The position numbers were made by a program, and so were the translations under genes. Below are positions 29,985 to 38,379 of a stretch of DNA of 64,000 nucleotides, one piece after another. A model generated the notes under the pieces. The model saw only the letters and a program-made list of their open reading frames with translations, was not told where the DNA came from and ran no database searches. Every line of letters starts with the position of its first letter. Position 1 is the stretch's first letter. Origin of the DNA: Burkholderia sp. Nafp2/4-1b (lineage in GTDB: Bacteria; Pseudomonadota; Gammaproteobacteria; Burkholderiales; Burkholderiaceae); contig NZ_ML058618.1 of the NCBI RefSeq assembly GCF_003635165.1, positions 1-64,000 on the forward strand. Direction: 5' to 3'.

Positions 29985-30344
29985 TCACTCCCAGTCGAGC
30001 CCGCCTTTCTTCCAGATATAGGCAAAGCCCAGCAGGAATTCGAGCAGAAAAATCATCATTGCGATGAAACCCGGCCAGCCGATGTCCCGGAGCGCGACGC
30101 CCCACGGAAACAGGAATGCGGTTTCGAGATCGAAGATGATGAACAGGATGGCGACGAGGTAGTACCGGACGTCGAATTTCATCCGGGCGTCTTCAAAGGC
30201 TTCGAAGCCGCACTCGTATGGTGCGTTCTTCTCGACGTCCGGCTTGTTGGGACCAAGGAGCTTGCCGATGCTGACCAGCGCTATACCTAAACCAGTGCCC
30301 ACGAGGAGGAACAACAAGACGGGGTAATAGGCTGCGAGGTTCAA
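29985..30344 (-). CDS. nuoA: NADH-quinone oxidoreductase subunit A, TTG start
   Basis: 119 residues with three transmembrane helices; the loop after helix 1 has the conserved APYECGFE motif, whose cysteine lies near the quinone channel. It is the first gene of the nuo operon. The only sensible start is TTG (30344-30342), with AGAGGA correctly placed six bases upstream. A non-ATG start on the first gene may keep its translation moderate. Confidence 0.94.
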
Positions 30345-30378
30345 GGCAATCCTCTATCGGTTGGTTCTGAGCGTCCGG

Positions 30379-30384
30379 AGAATA
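30379..30384 (-). promoter_or_regulatory. nuoA: Possible nuo operon -10 element
   Basis: Reading the minus strand, TGGTATTCT gives an extended -10 (TG-N-TATTCT). No good -35 is visible. A short inverted repeat, CTTCCGGCGGAAG (30388-30400), overlaps the spacer and could be a regulator site. It lies about 35 bases before the nuoA start and 70 after the tRNA terminator. Confidence 0.35.
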
Positions 30385-30454
30385 CCACTTCCGGCGGAAG
30401 GAATCATTTCGGAGTGCCTGCGATCACAAGACAATCGCAAGACACACCCCACAA

Positions 30455-30489
30455 ATGAAAAATGCCAGCCACTAGAAGCGGCTGGCATT
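30455..30489 (-). terminator. Intrinsic terminator after tRNA-Leu
   Basis: On the minus strand AATGCCAGCC pairs with GGCTGGCATT (30461-30470 and 30480-30489) with a 9-base loop and is followed by a T run. It ends the secG-tRNA-Leu transcript before the nuo promoter. Confidence 0.88.
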
Positions 30490-30498
30490 GAGTAACTT

Positions 30499-30583
30499 TG
30501 GTGCCGACGGCGAGACTCGAACTCGCACAGCTTTCGCCACTACCCCCTCAAGATAGCGTGTCTACCAATTTCACCACGTCGGC
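30499..30583 (-). tRNA. tRNA-Leu(GAG)
   Basis: 85 bases including an encoded 3' CCA. The acceptor stem is GCCGACG / CGTCGGC, the T-loop is GTTCGAGTC, and there is a long class II variable arm typical of leucine tRNAs. The anticodon loop TTGAGGG, closed by stem CTATC/GGTAG, gives anticodon GAG, which reads CUC and CUU. It lies 110 bases downstream of secG on the same strand. The same order (secG then a GAG leucine tRNA, leuU) exists in E. coli, so this linkage is old. Confidence 0.97.
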
Positions 30584-30693
30584 ACTGCATGCAACTCGGG
30601 TTGTACTGCTTGTTCCCGCGAATCGCTTCAAGAATTAAATTCTAACCCGAGTTCCGGATTTGTTCAACGCACAAACCGAAAAAATTTAACTTT

Positions 30694-31071
30694 TTATTTC
30701 GGGACGTCCTGGCCCGGCGCGCTCGCAGCCGAACCCGCCGCAGCGGACGCCGCAACAGCCGGAGCCGACGCCGCGGGCGCCGATGCCGGCGCGGTCGCAG
30801 CCGCGCCGAGCACGCCTGCCGACGGCGTCGACTTGTACGAACCGAGGTACGTCAGCGCGAGCGTCGCGACGAAGAAGATCGTCGCGAGAATGCCCGTCGT
30901 GCGCGACAGGAAGTTCGCGGAGCCCGTCGCACCGAACAGGCTGCCCGACGCGCCGCTGCCGAATGCGGCGCCCATGTCGGCACCCTTGCCGTGCTGCAGC
31001 AGCACGAGCCCGATCACACCGAGTGCGGACAGCACCTGCACCACAATAATCAGCGTCTTGAATAACAGCAT
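30694..31071 (-). CDS. secG: Preprotein translocase subunit SecG
   Basis: 125 residues with two transmembrane helices (LLFKTLIIVVQVLSALGVIG and TGILATIFFVATLALTYLG) joined by the conserved loop LLQHGKGADMGAAFGSGAS. SecG assists SecYEG during protein export. The C-terminal 45 residues are almost only Ala, Pro, Ser and Gly, a low-complexity extension. I chose ATG 31071; GTG codons at 31074 and 31080 are alternatives. Confidence 0.93.
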   Translation of the reverse strand: MLLFKTLIIVVQVLSALGVIGLVLLQHGKGADMGAAFGSGASGSLFGATGSANFLSRTTGILATIFFVATLALTYLGSYKSTPSAGVLGAAATAPASAPAASAPAVAASAAAGSAASAPGQDVPK

Positions 31072-31143
31072 CACACCCACCCGATTGGATCAGGCGACCG
31101 GACCGACCGGCCGCCATCATGGTTCAATTCGATCCCGGACCGC

Positions 31144-31899
31144 TCAACGCGCAGCCCGGCAGATCGCCAGAAAATCTTCCGCCTTCAGCGATGCGCCGCC
31201 GATCAGGCCGCCGTCGATGTCCGGCTGCGCGAACAGCTCTTCCGCGTTGTCCGGCTTCACGCTGCCGCCGTACAGTACCGATACGTCCGCCGCACCCTTC
31301 GCCGCGAGACGCGCACGCAGGAATGCGTGAACGTCCTGCGCCTGCGCCGAGCTCGCGCTCTTGCCCGTGCCGATCGCCCACACCGGCTCGTACGCGACGA
31401 CGATGCGTGCCGCCTCGTCAGCCGTCAGCACGGCCAGCACGGCGTCGAGCTGCGCACCGACCACCTGCTCGGTCGAGCCCGCTTCGCGCTCGTCGAGCGT
31501 TTCGCCGACACACACGACGGGCGTGAGGCCCGCCGCGAGCGCGCGCTGCGTCTTCGCAGCGACCGTCTCGTTGCGCTCGCCGTGATACGCGCGACGCTCC
31601 GAGTGACCGACGATCGCATACTGCGCGCCGAACTCCGCCACCATCGCAGCCGCCACTTCACCGGTGTACGCACCTTGCTCGTGCGCGGACACGTCCTGCG
31701 CGCCGAACGCGACACGGCCGCCGCCGAGTTGCGCCTGAAGCTGCGCGAGATACGGGAACGGCGCGCACACGCCGATCGACGTCTCAGCCGCCACCGCGCC
31801 CGCGCCCTGCACCACTTCGCTCAGCAATGCCTGGTTGCCGGCCAGCCGGCCGTGCATCTTCCAGTTGCCGATCACTCGCTTTGTTCGTTGTTTCGACAT
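31144..31899 (-). CDS. tpiA: Triosephosphate isomerase
   Basis: 251 residues, TIM barrel, full length. Catalytic residues are in place: Asn12 and Lys14 (GNWKMHG), His99 (IVGHSERR) and Glu171 (AYEPVWAIGTG); the phosphate loop includes LYGGSVKPDN. It interconverts dihydroxyacetone phosphate and glyceraldehyde 3-phosphate. It lies 72 bases upstream of secG, the same tpiA-secG order seen in many proteobacteria. Confidence 0.97.
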   Translation of the reverse strand: MSKQRTKRVIGNWKMHGRLAGNQALLSEVVQGAGAVAAETSIGVCAPFPYLAQLQAQLGGGRVAFGAQDVSAHEQGAYTGEVAAAMVAEFGAQYAIVGHSERRAYHGERNETVAAKTQRALAAGLTPVVCVGETLDEREAGSTEQVVGAQLDAVLAVLTADEAARIVVAYEPVWAIGTGKSASSAQAQDVHAFLRARLAAKGAADVSVLYGGSVKPDNAEELFAQPDIDGGLIGGASLKAEDFLAICRAAR

Positions 31900-32040
31900 C
31901 GTGTCCGTCTCGTCACTATCGTGTCATTGACGCGCCGGAGACCGGCCGTCTGGTTTGATCTGGCGAAGCAAACCCACGATTTTACTGCGCGCGGCTTGAA
32001 CCGGTCAAACCGCACATGTCAAGCGCCGCTGCGCGGGCCG

Positions 32041-33060
32041 TTACGCGTTCGTACCCCAATCGAGCACGATCTTGCCGATGTGTTCGCCGCTTTCCATCAG
32101 CGCATGCGCCTGCGCGGCCTCGCCGGCCGGCAGCACACGGTAGATCACCGGCTTGATGCGGCCATCCGCGAGCAGCGGCCAGACGCGCGCCTTCAGCTGC
32201 GCGGCGATCCGCGCCTTGAATTCGACCGGACGCGGGCGCAGCGTCGAGCCCGTGACCGTCAGCCGGCGGCGCAGGATTTCGTTCAGGTTGACCTCGGCCT
32301 TCGCGCCGCCGAGCAGCGCGATCAGCACGAGGCGGCCGCCGTCCGCGAGCGCCGACAGCTCGCGCGGCACGTACGAGCCCGCGACCATGTCGAGAATCAC
32401 GTCGACGCCGCGATCGTGCGTCAGCGACTTGACGACCTCGACGAAGTCCTCGGTCTTGTAGTTGATCGCACGCTCGGCGCCGAGCGCCTCGCATGCGCGG
32501 CATTTGTCCTCGTTCCCGGCCGTCGCGAACACGCGAAAGCCGAGCGCATGCGCGATCTGGATCGCCGTCACGCCGATCCCGCTCGAGCCGCCCTGCACCA
32601 GCAGCGTTTCCTGCTCGCCGCCCTCGCCCGCGCCGAGCAGCGCGCGGTCGAACACGTTGCTCCACACGGTGAAGAACGTTTCGGGCAACGACGCGGCTTC
32701 GATGTCGGTGAGCCCGTCAGGCACCGGCAGGCATTGTGGCAGCGGCGCGACCGCATACTCGGCGTAGCCGCCGCCCGCGAGCAGCGCGCACACGCGATCG
32801 CCGAGCTTCAGGCCGAACGGGTTCGACGCGGCGTCCGACAGGTCGCCGCCGACGATCTCGCCCGCGACCTCGAGGCCCGGCAGGTCCGACGCGCCCGGCG
32901 GCGGCGCATACGCGCCCTTGCGCTGGAATACATCGGGCCGGTTCACGCCGGAAGCCGCCACCTTGATCAGCACCTCGCCGCGCTTCGGTTCGGGGCGCGG
33001 ACGCTCCGCAAGCTTCAGCACGTCGGGGGCGCCGAATTCGGTGATTTCGATGGCTTTCAT
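32041..33060 (-). CDS. NAD(P)H quinone oxidoreductase, zinc-independent MDR family
   Basis: 339 residues. Medium-chain dehydrogenase/reductase fold: an N-terminal GroES-like domain (GEVLIKVAASGVNRPDVFQR) and a Rossmann domain with VQGGSSGIGVTAIQIAHALG for NAD(P)H. It lacks the structural and catalytic zinc cysteines of alcohol dehydrogenases and resembles the PIG3/TP53I3-type quinone reductases. ATG 33060 fits the usual MKAIEI start. It lies about 140 bases downstream of the pnp terminator, and about 140 upstream of tpiA. Confidence 0.9.
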   Translation of the reverse strand: MKAIEITEFGAPDVLKLAERPRPEPKRGEVLIKVAASGVNRPDVFQRKGAYAPPPGASDLPGLEVAGEIVGGDLSDAASNPFGLKLGDRVCALLAGGGYAEYAVAPLPQCLPVPDGLTDIEAASLPETFFTVWSNVFDRALLGAGEGGEQETLLVQGGSSGIGVTAIQIAHALGFRVFATAGNEDKCRACEALGAERAINYKTEDFVEVVKSLTHDRGVDVILDMVAGSYVPRELSALADGGRLVLIALLGGAKAEVNLNEILRRRLTVTGSTLRPRPVEFKARIAAQLKARVWPLLADGRIKPVIYRVLPAGEAAQAHALMESGEHIGKIVLDWGTNA

Positions 33061-33153
33061 GGTGGTCGCTCCAGGATCGGAATCGGGTGGCGCACCCGTG
33101 CGCGGCACGGGCGCCTCGCCGGCGCTGCTGCGCCGCACAACGATGCTACAGAA

Positions 33154-33190
33154 AAAACGGCCGGCACGCTTTCGCACTGCCGGCCGTTTT
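33154..33190 (-). terminator. Intrinsic terminator after pnp
   Basis: AAAACGGCCGGCA (33154-33166) and TGCCGGCCGTTTT (33178-33190) form a perfect 13-bp stem; the minus-strand transcript ends in a T run. It lies 14 bases beyond the pnp stop. Confidence 0.9.
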
Positions 33191-33203
33191 CACGCCTGTC
33201 CGC

Positions 33204-35351
33204 TTACTGCTGCGGCGGCGTATCCGAGTGCGACCCGGCCGCTGCTTCGTTCAGCAGCGCCTTTGCCGACAAACGCACGCGACCCTTCTCGTCCGTCTGG
33301 ATCACCTTGACCTTCACCTGCTGGCCTTCCTTCAGGTAGTCGTTGATGTCCTTCACGCGCTCGTTGACGATTTCCGAGATGTGCAGCAGGCCGTCCTTGC
33401 CCGGCAGCAGGTTCACGATCGCGCCGAAATCGAGCAGCTTGAGCACCGTGCCTTCGTACACCTGGCCGACTTCGATCTCGGCCGTGATTTGCTCGATGCG
33501 CTTCTTCGCTTCGGCCATGCCTTCGCTGTTCGTGCTCGCGATCGTCACGACGCCGTCATCCGAGATGTCGATGGTCGTGCCGGTTTCTTCGGTCAGCGCG
33601 CGGATCACCGAACCGCCCTTGCCGATCACGTCGCGGATCTTTTCCGGGTTGATCTTGACCGTGATCATGCGCGGCGCGAATTCCGACAGTTGCGTGTTCG
33701 CACCCGACACCGCCGAGGTCATCTTGCCGAGGATGTGCATGCGGCCTTCCTTCGCCTGCGCGAGCGCGACCTGCATGATTTCCTTCGTGATGCCCTGGAT
33801 CTTGATGTCCATCTGCAGCGCCGTCACGCCTTGTTCCGTGCCGGCCACCTTGAAGTCCATGTCGCCGAGGTGATCTTCGTCGCCGAGGATGTCGGTCAGC
33901 ACCGCGAACTTGTTGCCTTCGAGGATCAGGCCCATCGCGATGCCCGCGACGTGCGCCTTCATCGGCACGCCGGCGTCCATCAGCGCGAGGCAGCCGCCGC
34001 ACACCGATGCCATCGACGACGAACCGTTCGATTCGGTGATTTCCGACACGACGCGGATCGAGTAGCCGAATTCGTCGGCGCTCGGCAGGCACTTGACCAG
34101 CGCGCGCTTCGCGAGACGGCCGTGGCCGATTTCACGACGCTTCGGCGAGCCGACGCGGCCCGTTTCGCCGGTCGCGAACGGGGGCATGTTGTAGTGGAGC
34201 ATGAAGCGCTCGCGGTATTCGCCTTCGAGCGCGTCGATGATCTGCTCGTCGCCCTTCGTGCCGAGCGTCGCGACGACCAGCGCCTGCGTTTCGCCACGCG
34301 TGAACAGCGCCGAACCGTGGGTACGCGGCAGCACGCCGGTGCGGATCTCGATCGGACGCACGGTGCGCGTGTCGCGACCGTCGATGCGCGGCTCGCCGTT
34401 CAGGATCTGCGAACGGACGATCTTCGCTTCGATGTCGAACAGCACGTTGCCGACGGTGGCCTTGTCGGCCGCGACCGTGCCGGCTGCCAGCGCGTCTTCC
34501 TCGAGCTTCGCCGCGGTCGCCGCGTAGACTTCCTTCAGCTTCGTCGAACGTGCCTGCTTGTCGCGCAGCTGGTAAGCGGCGAGCAGGTCGTTCTGTGCCA
34601 GTTCGGTCACGCGCGCGATCAGCGCCTCGTTCTTCGGCGCCGGCTGCCAGTCCCATTCGGGCTTGCCGCCTTCGCGCACCAGTTCGTGGATCGCGTCGAT
34701 CGCGACCTGCATTTGCTCGTGGCCGAACACCACGGCGCCCAGCATCACGTCTTCCGACAGTTGATCGGCTTCCGACTCGACCATCAGCACGGCACGTTCC
34801 GTACCGGCGACGACGAGGTCGAGGCTCGATGCCTTGAGCTGGTCACGCGTCGGGTTCAGCACGTATGCATTGTCGATGTAGGCAACGCGCGCGGCGCCGA
34901 CCGGGCCGTTGAACGGCAGGCCCGACACGGCGAGCGCAGCCGATGCGCCGATCAGCGCGGGGATGTCCGCCGGGATTTCCGGGTTCACGGACAGCACGTG
35001 GATCACGACCTGGACTTCGTTGTAGAAGCCTTCCGGGAACAGCGGGCGCAGCGGACGGTCGATCAGGCGCGACGTCAGCGTTTCGTGTTCCGACGGACGG
35101 CCTTCGCGACGGAAGAAGCCGCCCGGGATCTTGCCGGCCGAGTAGGTCTTTTCGAGGTAGTCGACGGTCAGCGGGAAGAAATCCTGGCCCGGCTTCGCCG
35201 ACTTCGCGCCGACGACGGTTGCCAGCACGACGGTGTCTTCCACGTCGACGATCACGGCACCGCTCGCCTGGCGAGCGACTTCACCGGTTTCGAGGCGCAC
35301 CTTGTGCTGGCCCCATTGGAATTCCTTCACGACCTTGTTGAACATGGACAT
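33204..35351 (-). CDS. pnp: Polyribonucleotide nucleotidyltransferase (PNPase)
   Basis: 715 residues. Two RNase PH-like domains are separated by a helical domain, then a KH domain (RDVIGKGGSVIRALTEETG) and a C-terminal S1 domain (VGQVYEGTVLKLLDFGAIVN). The enzyme degrades RNA 3' to 5' with phosphate and is part of the degradosome. AAAGGAG lies just upstream of ATG 35351 (MSMFNKVVKEFQWGQ), which is the family start; an in-frame extension to 35396 is not used. It follows rpsO by about 290 bases, as in most proteobacteria. Confidence 0.97.
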   Translation of the reverse strand: MSMFNKVVKEFQWGQHKVRLETGEVARQASGAVIVDVEDTVVLATVVGAKSAKPGQDFFPLTVDYLEKTYSAGKIPGGFFRREGRPSEHETLTSRLIDRPLRPLFPEGFYNEVQVVIHVLSVNPEIPADIPALIGASAALAVSGLPFNGPVGAARVAYIDNAYVLNPTRDQLKASSLDLVVAGTERAVLMVESEADQLSEDVMLGAVVFGHEQMQVAIDAIHELVREGGKPEWDWQPAPKNEALIARVTELAQNDLLAAYQLRDKQARSTKLKEVYAATAAKLEEDALAAGTVAADKATVGNVLFDIEAKIVRSQILNGEPRIDGRDTRTVRPIEIRTGVLPRTHGSALFTRGETQALVVATLGTKGDEQIIDALEGEYRERFMLHYNMPPFATGETGRVGSPKRREIGHGRLAKRALVKCLPSADEFGYSIRVVSEITESNGSSSMASVCGGCLALMDAGVPMKAHVAGIAMGLILEGNKFAVLTDILGDEDHLGDMDFKVAGTEQGVTALQMDIKIQGITKEIMQVALAQAKEGRMHILGKMTSAVSGANTQLSEFAPRMITVKINPEKIRDVIGKGGSVIRALTEETGTTIDISDDGVVTIASTNSEGMAEAKKRIEQITAEIEVGQVYEGTVLKLLDFGAIVNLLPGKDGLLHISEIVNERVKDINDYLKEGQQVKVKVIQTDEKGRVRLSAKALLNEAAAGSHSDTPPQQ

Positions 35352-35450
35352 GGTTGCTCCTTTGTATTCATTCATTTCATTCGCCGTGCGGGCCATCCCG
35401 CGCGGCGGCGTCCCGACCGAATCACCCGGAGCAAGGTGTGTTTTTTATGC

Positions 35451-35489
35451 CATTCCAGTGCGGCGCTCGGCGAGCGACGCGCTGGAATG
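35451..35489 (-). promoter_or_regulatory. Long hairpin in rpsO-pnp spacer, candidate RNase III site
   Basis: CATTCCAGTGCG (35451-35462) pairs with CGCGCTGGAATG (35478-35489) with one G-U wobble, and the inner CGCTC/GAGCG extends it. It lies 100 bases before pnp. In E. coli, RNase III cuts a stem in the pnp leader and PNPase represses itself through it. A similar role here is inference; it could also be a stabilising or transcription-pausing stem. Confidence 0.5.
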
Positions 35490-35580
35490 ACACAAATCCC
35501 GACCCCGGTATCAGCCGTTCCGGCAGCCCGGCACGCATGTGCCGGACGACCTGCGGTGCGCGTGACGCTACGCACCGCGC

Positions 35581-35619
35581 AAAAACAAAATGCCTGCATC
35601 AGCGGACTGACACAGGCAT
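35581..35619 (-). terminator. Terminator after rpsO
   Basis: On the minus strand ATGCCTG pairs with CAGGCAT (35590-35596 and 35613-35619) with an inner CAG/CTG pair, followed by TTTTGTTTTT. It lies 24 bases after the rpsO stop and probably reduces read-through into pnp. Confidence 0.8.
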
Positions 35620-35642
35620 CTTGCTGACGGCAATCGCGTCGA

Positions 35643-35912
35643 TTACTTACGCAGACCCAGCTTCTCGATCAGCGCGCGGTAACGGTCGGCATCCTTGCCC
35701 TTGAGGTAGTCGAGCAGCTTGCGGCGGCGGCTCACCATGCGCAGCAGGCCGCGGCGGCTGTGGTGGTCCTTCGCGTGGGTCTTGAAGTGACCCGTCAGTT
35801 CGACGATACGTGCGGTCAGCAGTGCGACCTGGACTTCGGGCGAACCCGTGTCGTTGGTACCGCGGGCGAACTGAGCAACGACTTCCGACTTCTTGATATC
35901 TGCAACAGACAT
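35643..35912 (-). CDS. rpsO: 30S ribosomal protein S15
   Basis: 89 residues, full-length S15. LTGHFKTHAKDHHSRRGLLR and RRRKLLDYLKG are the conserved 16S rRNA-binding helices. It nucleates the central domain of the small subunit. The gene is preceded by an extended -10 promoter at 35993-35998 and a leader of about 75 bases, which in E. coli carries an S15 autoregulatory structure; I could not confirm such a fold here. Confidence 0.98.
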   Translation of the reverse strand: MSVADIKKSEVVAQFARGTNDTGSPEVQVALLTARIVELTGHFKTHAKDHHSRRGLLRMVSRRRKLLDYLKGKDADRYRALIEKLGLRK

Positions 35913-35992
35913 GTGATTTCCTTGGTTTCCTACTTGCTAGCTAACAGGCGGACACGGAAGAATGGCCGTGCCGTGACTTACAACCGGCGGGC

Positions 35993-36001
35993 ATTGTAGC
36001 A
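35993..36001 (-). promoter_or_regulatory. rpsO: rpsO extended -10 promoter
   Basis: On the minus strand TGCTACAAT is an extended -10 element (TG-N-TACAAT, five of six consensus bases). It starts transcription about 75 bases before rpsO. No good -35 is needed for an extended -10. Confidence 0.6.
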
Positions 36002-36030
36002 CAACTGCACGCCTTTCCTACCGCCCCCTG

Positions 36031-37290
36031 TCACGGGCGCGTCATCGAGCACGTCGACGGCATCTGCGTGCGCTGCGCGGGCACCGCAAGAACGGTCCGG
36101 AAACCGTAGCCCGAGCCCTCGTTGTCGAAGCGCACGCCCGGCGTGCCGCCCTTGTCCATTTCCATCACATAAAGGGGCTGGATCAACTGATGATCCTGCG
36201 CGCGCATGGTCGACGGATGGAAGCCGTCGTCGAACGACAGGCCCTCCAGCGCGCGCGCCACCGCGACGGGGTCGGCCGACCCGGCGCGGCTCATCGCCGC
36301 GGCGAGCATCTCGATCATCAGGCTCATGCGGCGCACCGGATAGTCGTCCTGCGCGGCGGGAAAACGGGTTCGGAACGCCCGGTAGAACGCGTCGGAATTC
36401 GCGCCGCCCGCGTTCGGATGCCAGTCCGCGACCGCCACCACCCGCCCGACGCCCGCATCCCCGAGCGCGGCCGGCGCGCCGAGGCTGTTGCCGTAGAACG
36501 TATAGAACTTCGCGTTCAGCCCCTGCTCGCGCGCCGCCTTCACGAGCAGCGTGAGGTCGTTGCCCCAGTTGCCGGTCACGACGGCGTCCGCGCCGCTTGC
36601 GCGGATCTTCGCGAGGTACGGCGAGAAATCCTTGATGCGGCCGATCGGGTGGAACTCGTCGCCGGCGATCGTCACGTCCGGACGGCGCTCGGCCAGCGCC
36701 TGCCGCGCCAGCGTGCTGACGTCGTGGCCGAAGCTGTAGTCCTGGTTCAACAGGTAGACCTTGTGCAGCGCGCGGTCGCGCGCCATCACGTCCGCCAGCG
36801 CGGCCATCCGCAGCCCAGCGTGCGCGTCGAAGCGGAAATGCCAGAAGCTGCAGCGCGCGCCGGTCAGCGCCGGATCGTCGGCCGAATAGTTGAGGAACAG
36901 CATCCGGCTGTCCGGATTGCGCGCATTCAGCTTGTCGAGCGCCGCGACGAGCGCGGCCGCGACTGCCGAGCTGTTGCCCTGCGCGACGAAGCCGATGTGC
37001 CGGTCCGCCGCCGCGCGCAACTGCACGAGCGCCTCTTCCGGACTGCCCCGGCTGTCGAGCACGACGAGCTCGAGCGGATGCGCCCCATCGCGCAGCTTCA
37101 CGCCGCCCGCTGCGTTCACCTGTTCGACGCCGAAGCGAAGATTGCGCTCGACCGCCGCGCCCGCATTCGCGAACGGGCCCGACATCCCTTCGATCAGCGC
37201 GATCCGCACCGGCTCGCCGGCCGCGAACGCGGACGACGCCAGCATCCACCCCGCGCTCACCGCGAGCGCGCACTGTTTCCACAGCTGCAT
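36031..37290 (-). CDS. Periplasmic substrate-binding protein, branched-chain amino acid/amide type
   Basis: 419 residues with a signal peptide (ALAVSAGWMLASSAFAAG). Type I periplasmic-binding fold: RIALIEGMSGPFANAGAAVE, a central FLNYSADDPALTG, and GDEFHPIGRIKDFSPYLAKI. This is the Leu/Ile/Val-binding (LivJ/UrtA) superfamily; the ligand could be an amino acid, amide or something else. No permease or ATPase genes are beside it, so it is an orphan receptor, and the transporter it serves lies elsewhere or it has a sensory role. Confidence 0.8.
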   Translation of the reverse strand: MQLWKQCALAVSAGWMLASSAFAAGEPVRIALIEGMSGPFANAGAAVERNLRFGVEQVNAAGGVKLRDGAHPLELVVLDSRGSPEEALVQLRAAADRHIGFVAQGNSSAVAAALVAALDKLNARNPDSRMLFLNYSADDPALTGARCSFWHFRFDAHAGLRMAALADVMARDRALHKVYLLNQDYSFGHDVSTLARQALAERRPDVTIAGDEFHPIGRIKDFSPYLAKIRASGADAVVTGNWGNDLTLLVKAAREQGLNAKFYTFYGNSLGAPAALGDAGVGRVVAVADWHPNAGGANSDAFYRAFRTRFPAAQDDYPVRRMSLMIEMLAAAMSRAGSADPVAVARALEGLSFDDGFHPSTMRAQDHQLIQPLYVMEMDKGGTPGVRFDNEGSGYGFRTVLAVPAQRTQMPSTCSMTRP

Positions 37291-37479
37291 CGATTACCTG
37301 CCCTTCGATCTGTCCGAGAAGCGCGGATCATAGGCTGCGGGCGCCGCCGGCTGCAAGCACGGCACACGGTAACGCCCCGCCCCCCGCCAACCGTGATCCG
37401 CACCGATTTTTTCGATGCGATGCACCGACGTGCGCCGTCCGTGATACAACTCACCGATTAGCACGCTCTGGAGAATCCC

Positions 37480-37992
37480 ATGCGCATTCGCATTCCCGCG
37501 CGCCTGCCGCTGCTGGTCGCCTGCGCGGCGGCGCTGCTCGCTGGCTGCGCGCAACCGTGGCAGCAATACCACGCCGGTCAGGACGAATCGGCGATCGTCG
37601 CGCGCATGGGGCCGCCGCGCGAGATCTACGATCTGCCCGACGGCGGCAAGCGCCTGATGTGGCCGACCCAGCCGATGGGCGAGATCACCGTCGCGGCCGA
37701 CGTCGACGCGGCGCACCGGATCGTCAACGTGCGCCAGGTGCTGCAGCCGAGCGAGTTCTATCGCGCGGAAATCGGCACATGGACCAAGACCGACGTGCTC
37801 GTCAATTTCGGCCGCCCGGTCGAGACGTCCTACTTCCCGCTGATGAAGCGCGAGGTGTGGACCTACCGGTATCTCGAAGACAACGTCTGGTACATGATGT
37901 ACAGCTTCTACTTCGATCCGCAGGGCATCCTGCGTACCACGCAGAAAACCCCCGACCCGCTGCACGATCCCGATCGCCGCAATCTGTTCTGA
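37480..37992 (+). CDS. Outer-envelope lipoprotein, BamE-like repeats
   Basis: 170 residues. The lipobox LLAGC follows a hydrophobic signal (LPLLVACAAAL), so it is a lipoprotein, predicted lipidated at Cys23. The mature part repeats a pattern also seen in SmpA/BamE proteins: an ARMGPPREIY..GKRLMW unit and a LVNFGRPVETSY..REVWTYRY unit. Function is not known; the similarity to BamE is by pattern only. A terminator at 38030-38070 follows, so it is likely monocistronic. Confidence 0.7.
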   Translation: MRIRIPARLPLLVACAAALLAGCAQPWQQYHAGQDESAIVARMGPPREIYDLPDGGKRLMWPTQPMGEITVAADVDAAHRIVNVRQVLQPSEFYRAEIGTWTKTDVLVNFGRPVETSYFPLMKREVWTYRYLEDNVWYMMYSFYFDPQGILRTTQKTPDPLHDPDRRNLF

Positions 37993-38029
37993 TCCGATCG
38001 ATTGCGCATTTACGCGCAATTATCCCGCT

Positions 38030-38070
38030 GGCCATTCACGCATCCTTCATGAATGGCCATTCCATTTTTT
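38030..38070 (+). terminator. Intrinsic terminator after lipoprotein gene
   Basis: GGCCATTCA (38030-38038) pairs with TGAATGGCC (38050-38058), followed within seven bases by TTTTTT. It fits a rho-independent terminator about 40 bases after the stop. Confidence 0.75.
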
Positions 38071-38297
38071 CCGCAATATTCGATTAACTCCCACATTCGG
38101 GCGGCAATCCTTTCCGGTTGGCGACGCGTTGGGCGCCGTCACGCGCGCCGCCTTGCAGCGCGGCCGCGGGCGGGAAACAGGCATGCACGATGCATGTCAT
38201 GCGTTGCATTGGTGCAATGAATGCACCGCGCCGGCACTACTTGAAACAATTTGTATCAGTGACACCGGATGCTAGGGCATACCCCTAATATCAGTCG

Positions 38298-38316
38298 AAA
38301 TTGAACCTTTCAATTT
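38298..38316. promoter_or_regulatory. AT-rich inverted repeat before carbonic anhydrase gene
   Basis: AAATTGAA (38298-38305) and TTCAATTT (38309-38316) are perfect inverted repeats with a CCT spacer, about 65 bases before the start codon, in a region much richer in AT than its surroundings. This looks like a promoter-proximal operator for a dimeric regulator; the regulator is unknown. Confidence 0.4.
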
Positions 38317-38379
38317 AGAAAGCATCTTATTGCTCCACTTCGCCCGGTATTTGTTTGCCTTTATCAGAAAGGAGTCCTC

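Larger units (their letters stand above)
37993..38379 (+). other. 387-bp intergenic region before carbonic anhydrase
   Basis: No gene seen. It contains a stem ATTGCGC/GCGCAAT (38001-38020), the lipoprotein terminator (38030-38070), and, from about 38260, an unusually AT-rich stretch with an inverted repeat (38298-38316). The last part includes the AAAGGAG ribosome site for the carbonic anhydrase gene (near 38369-38375). Confidence 0.6.

Noticed and set aside
36031..37290. Orphan binding protein as part of a local transporter
   Set aside because: No permease or ATPase gene lies within several kb on either side, so no operon can be claimed.
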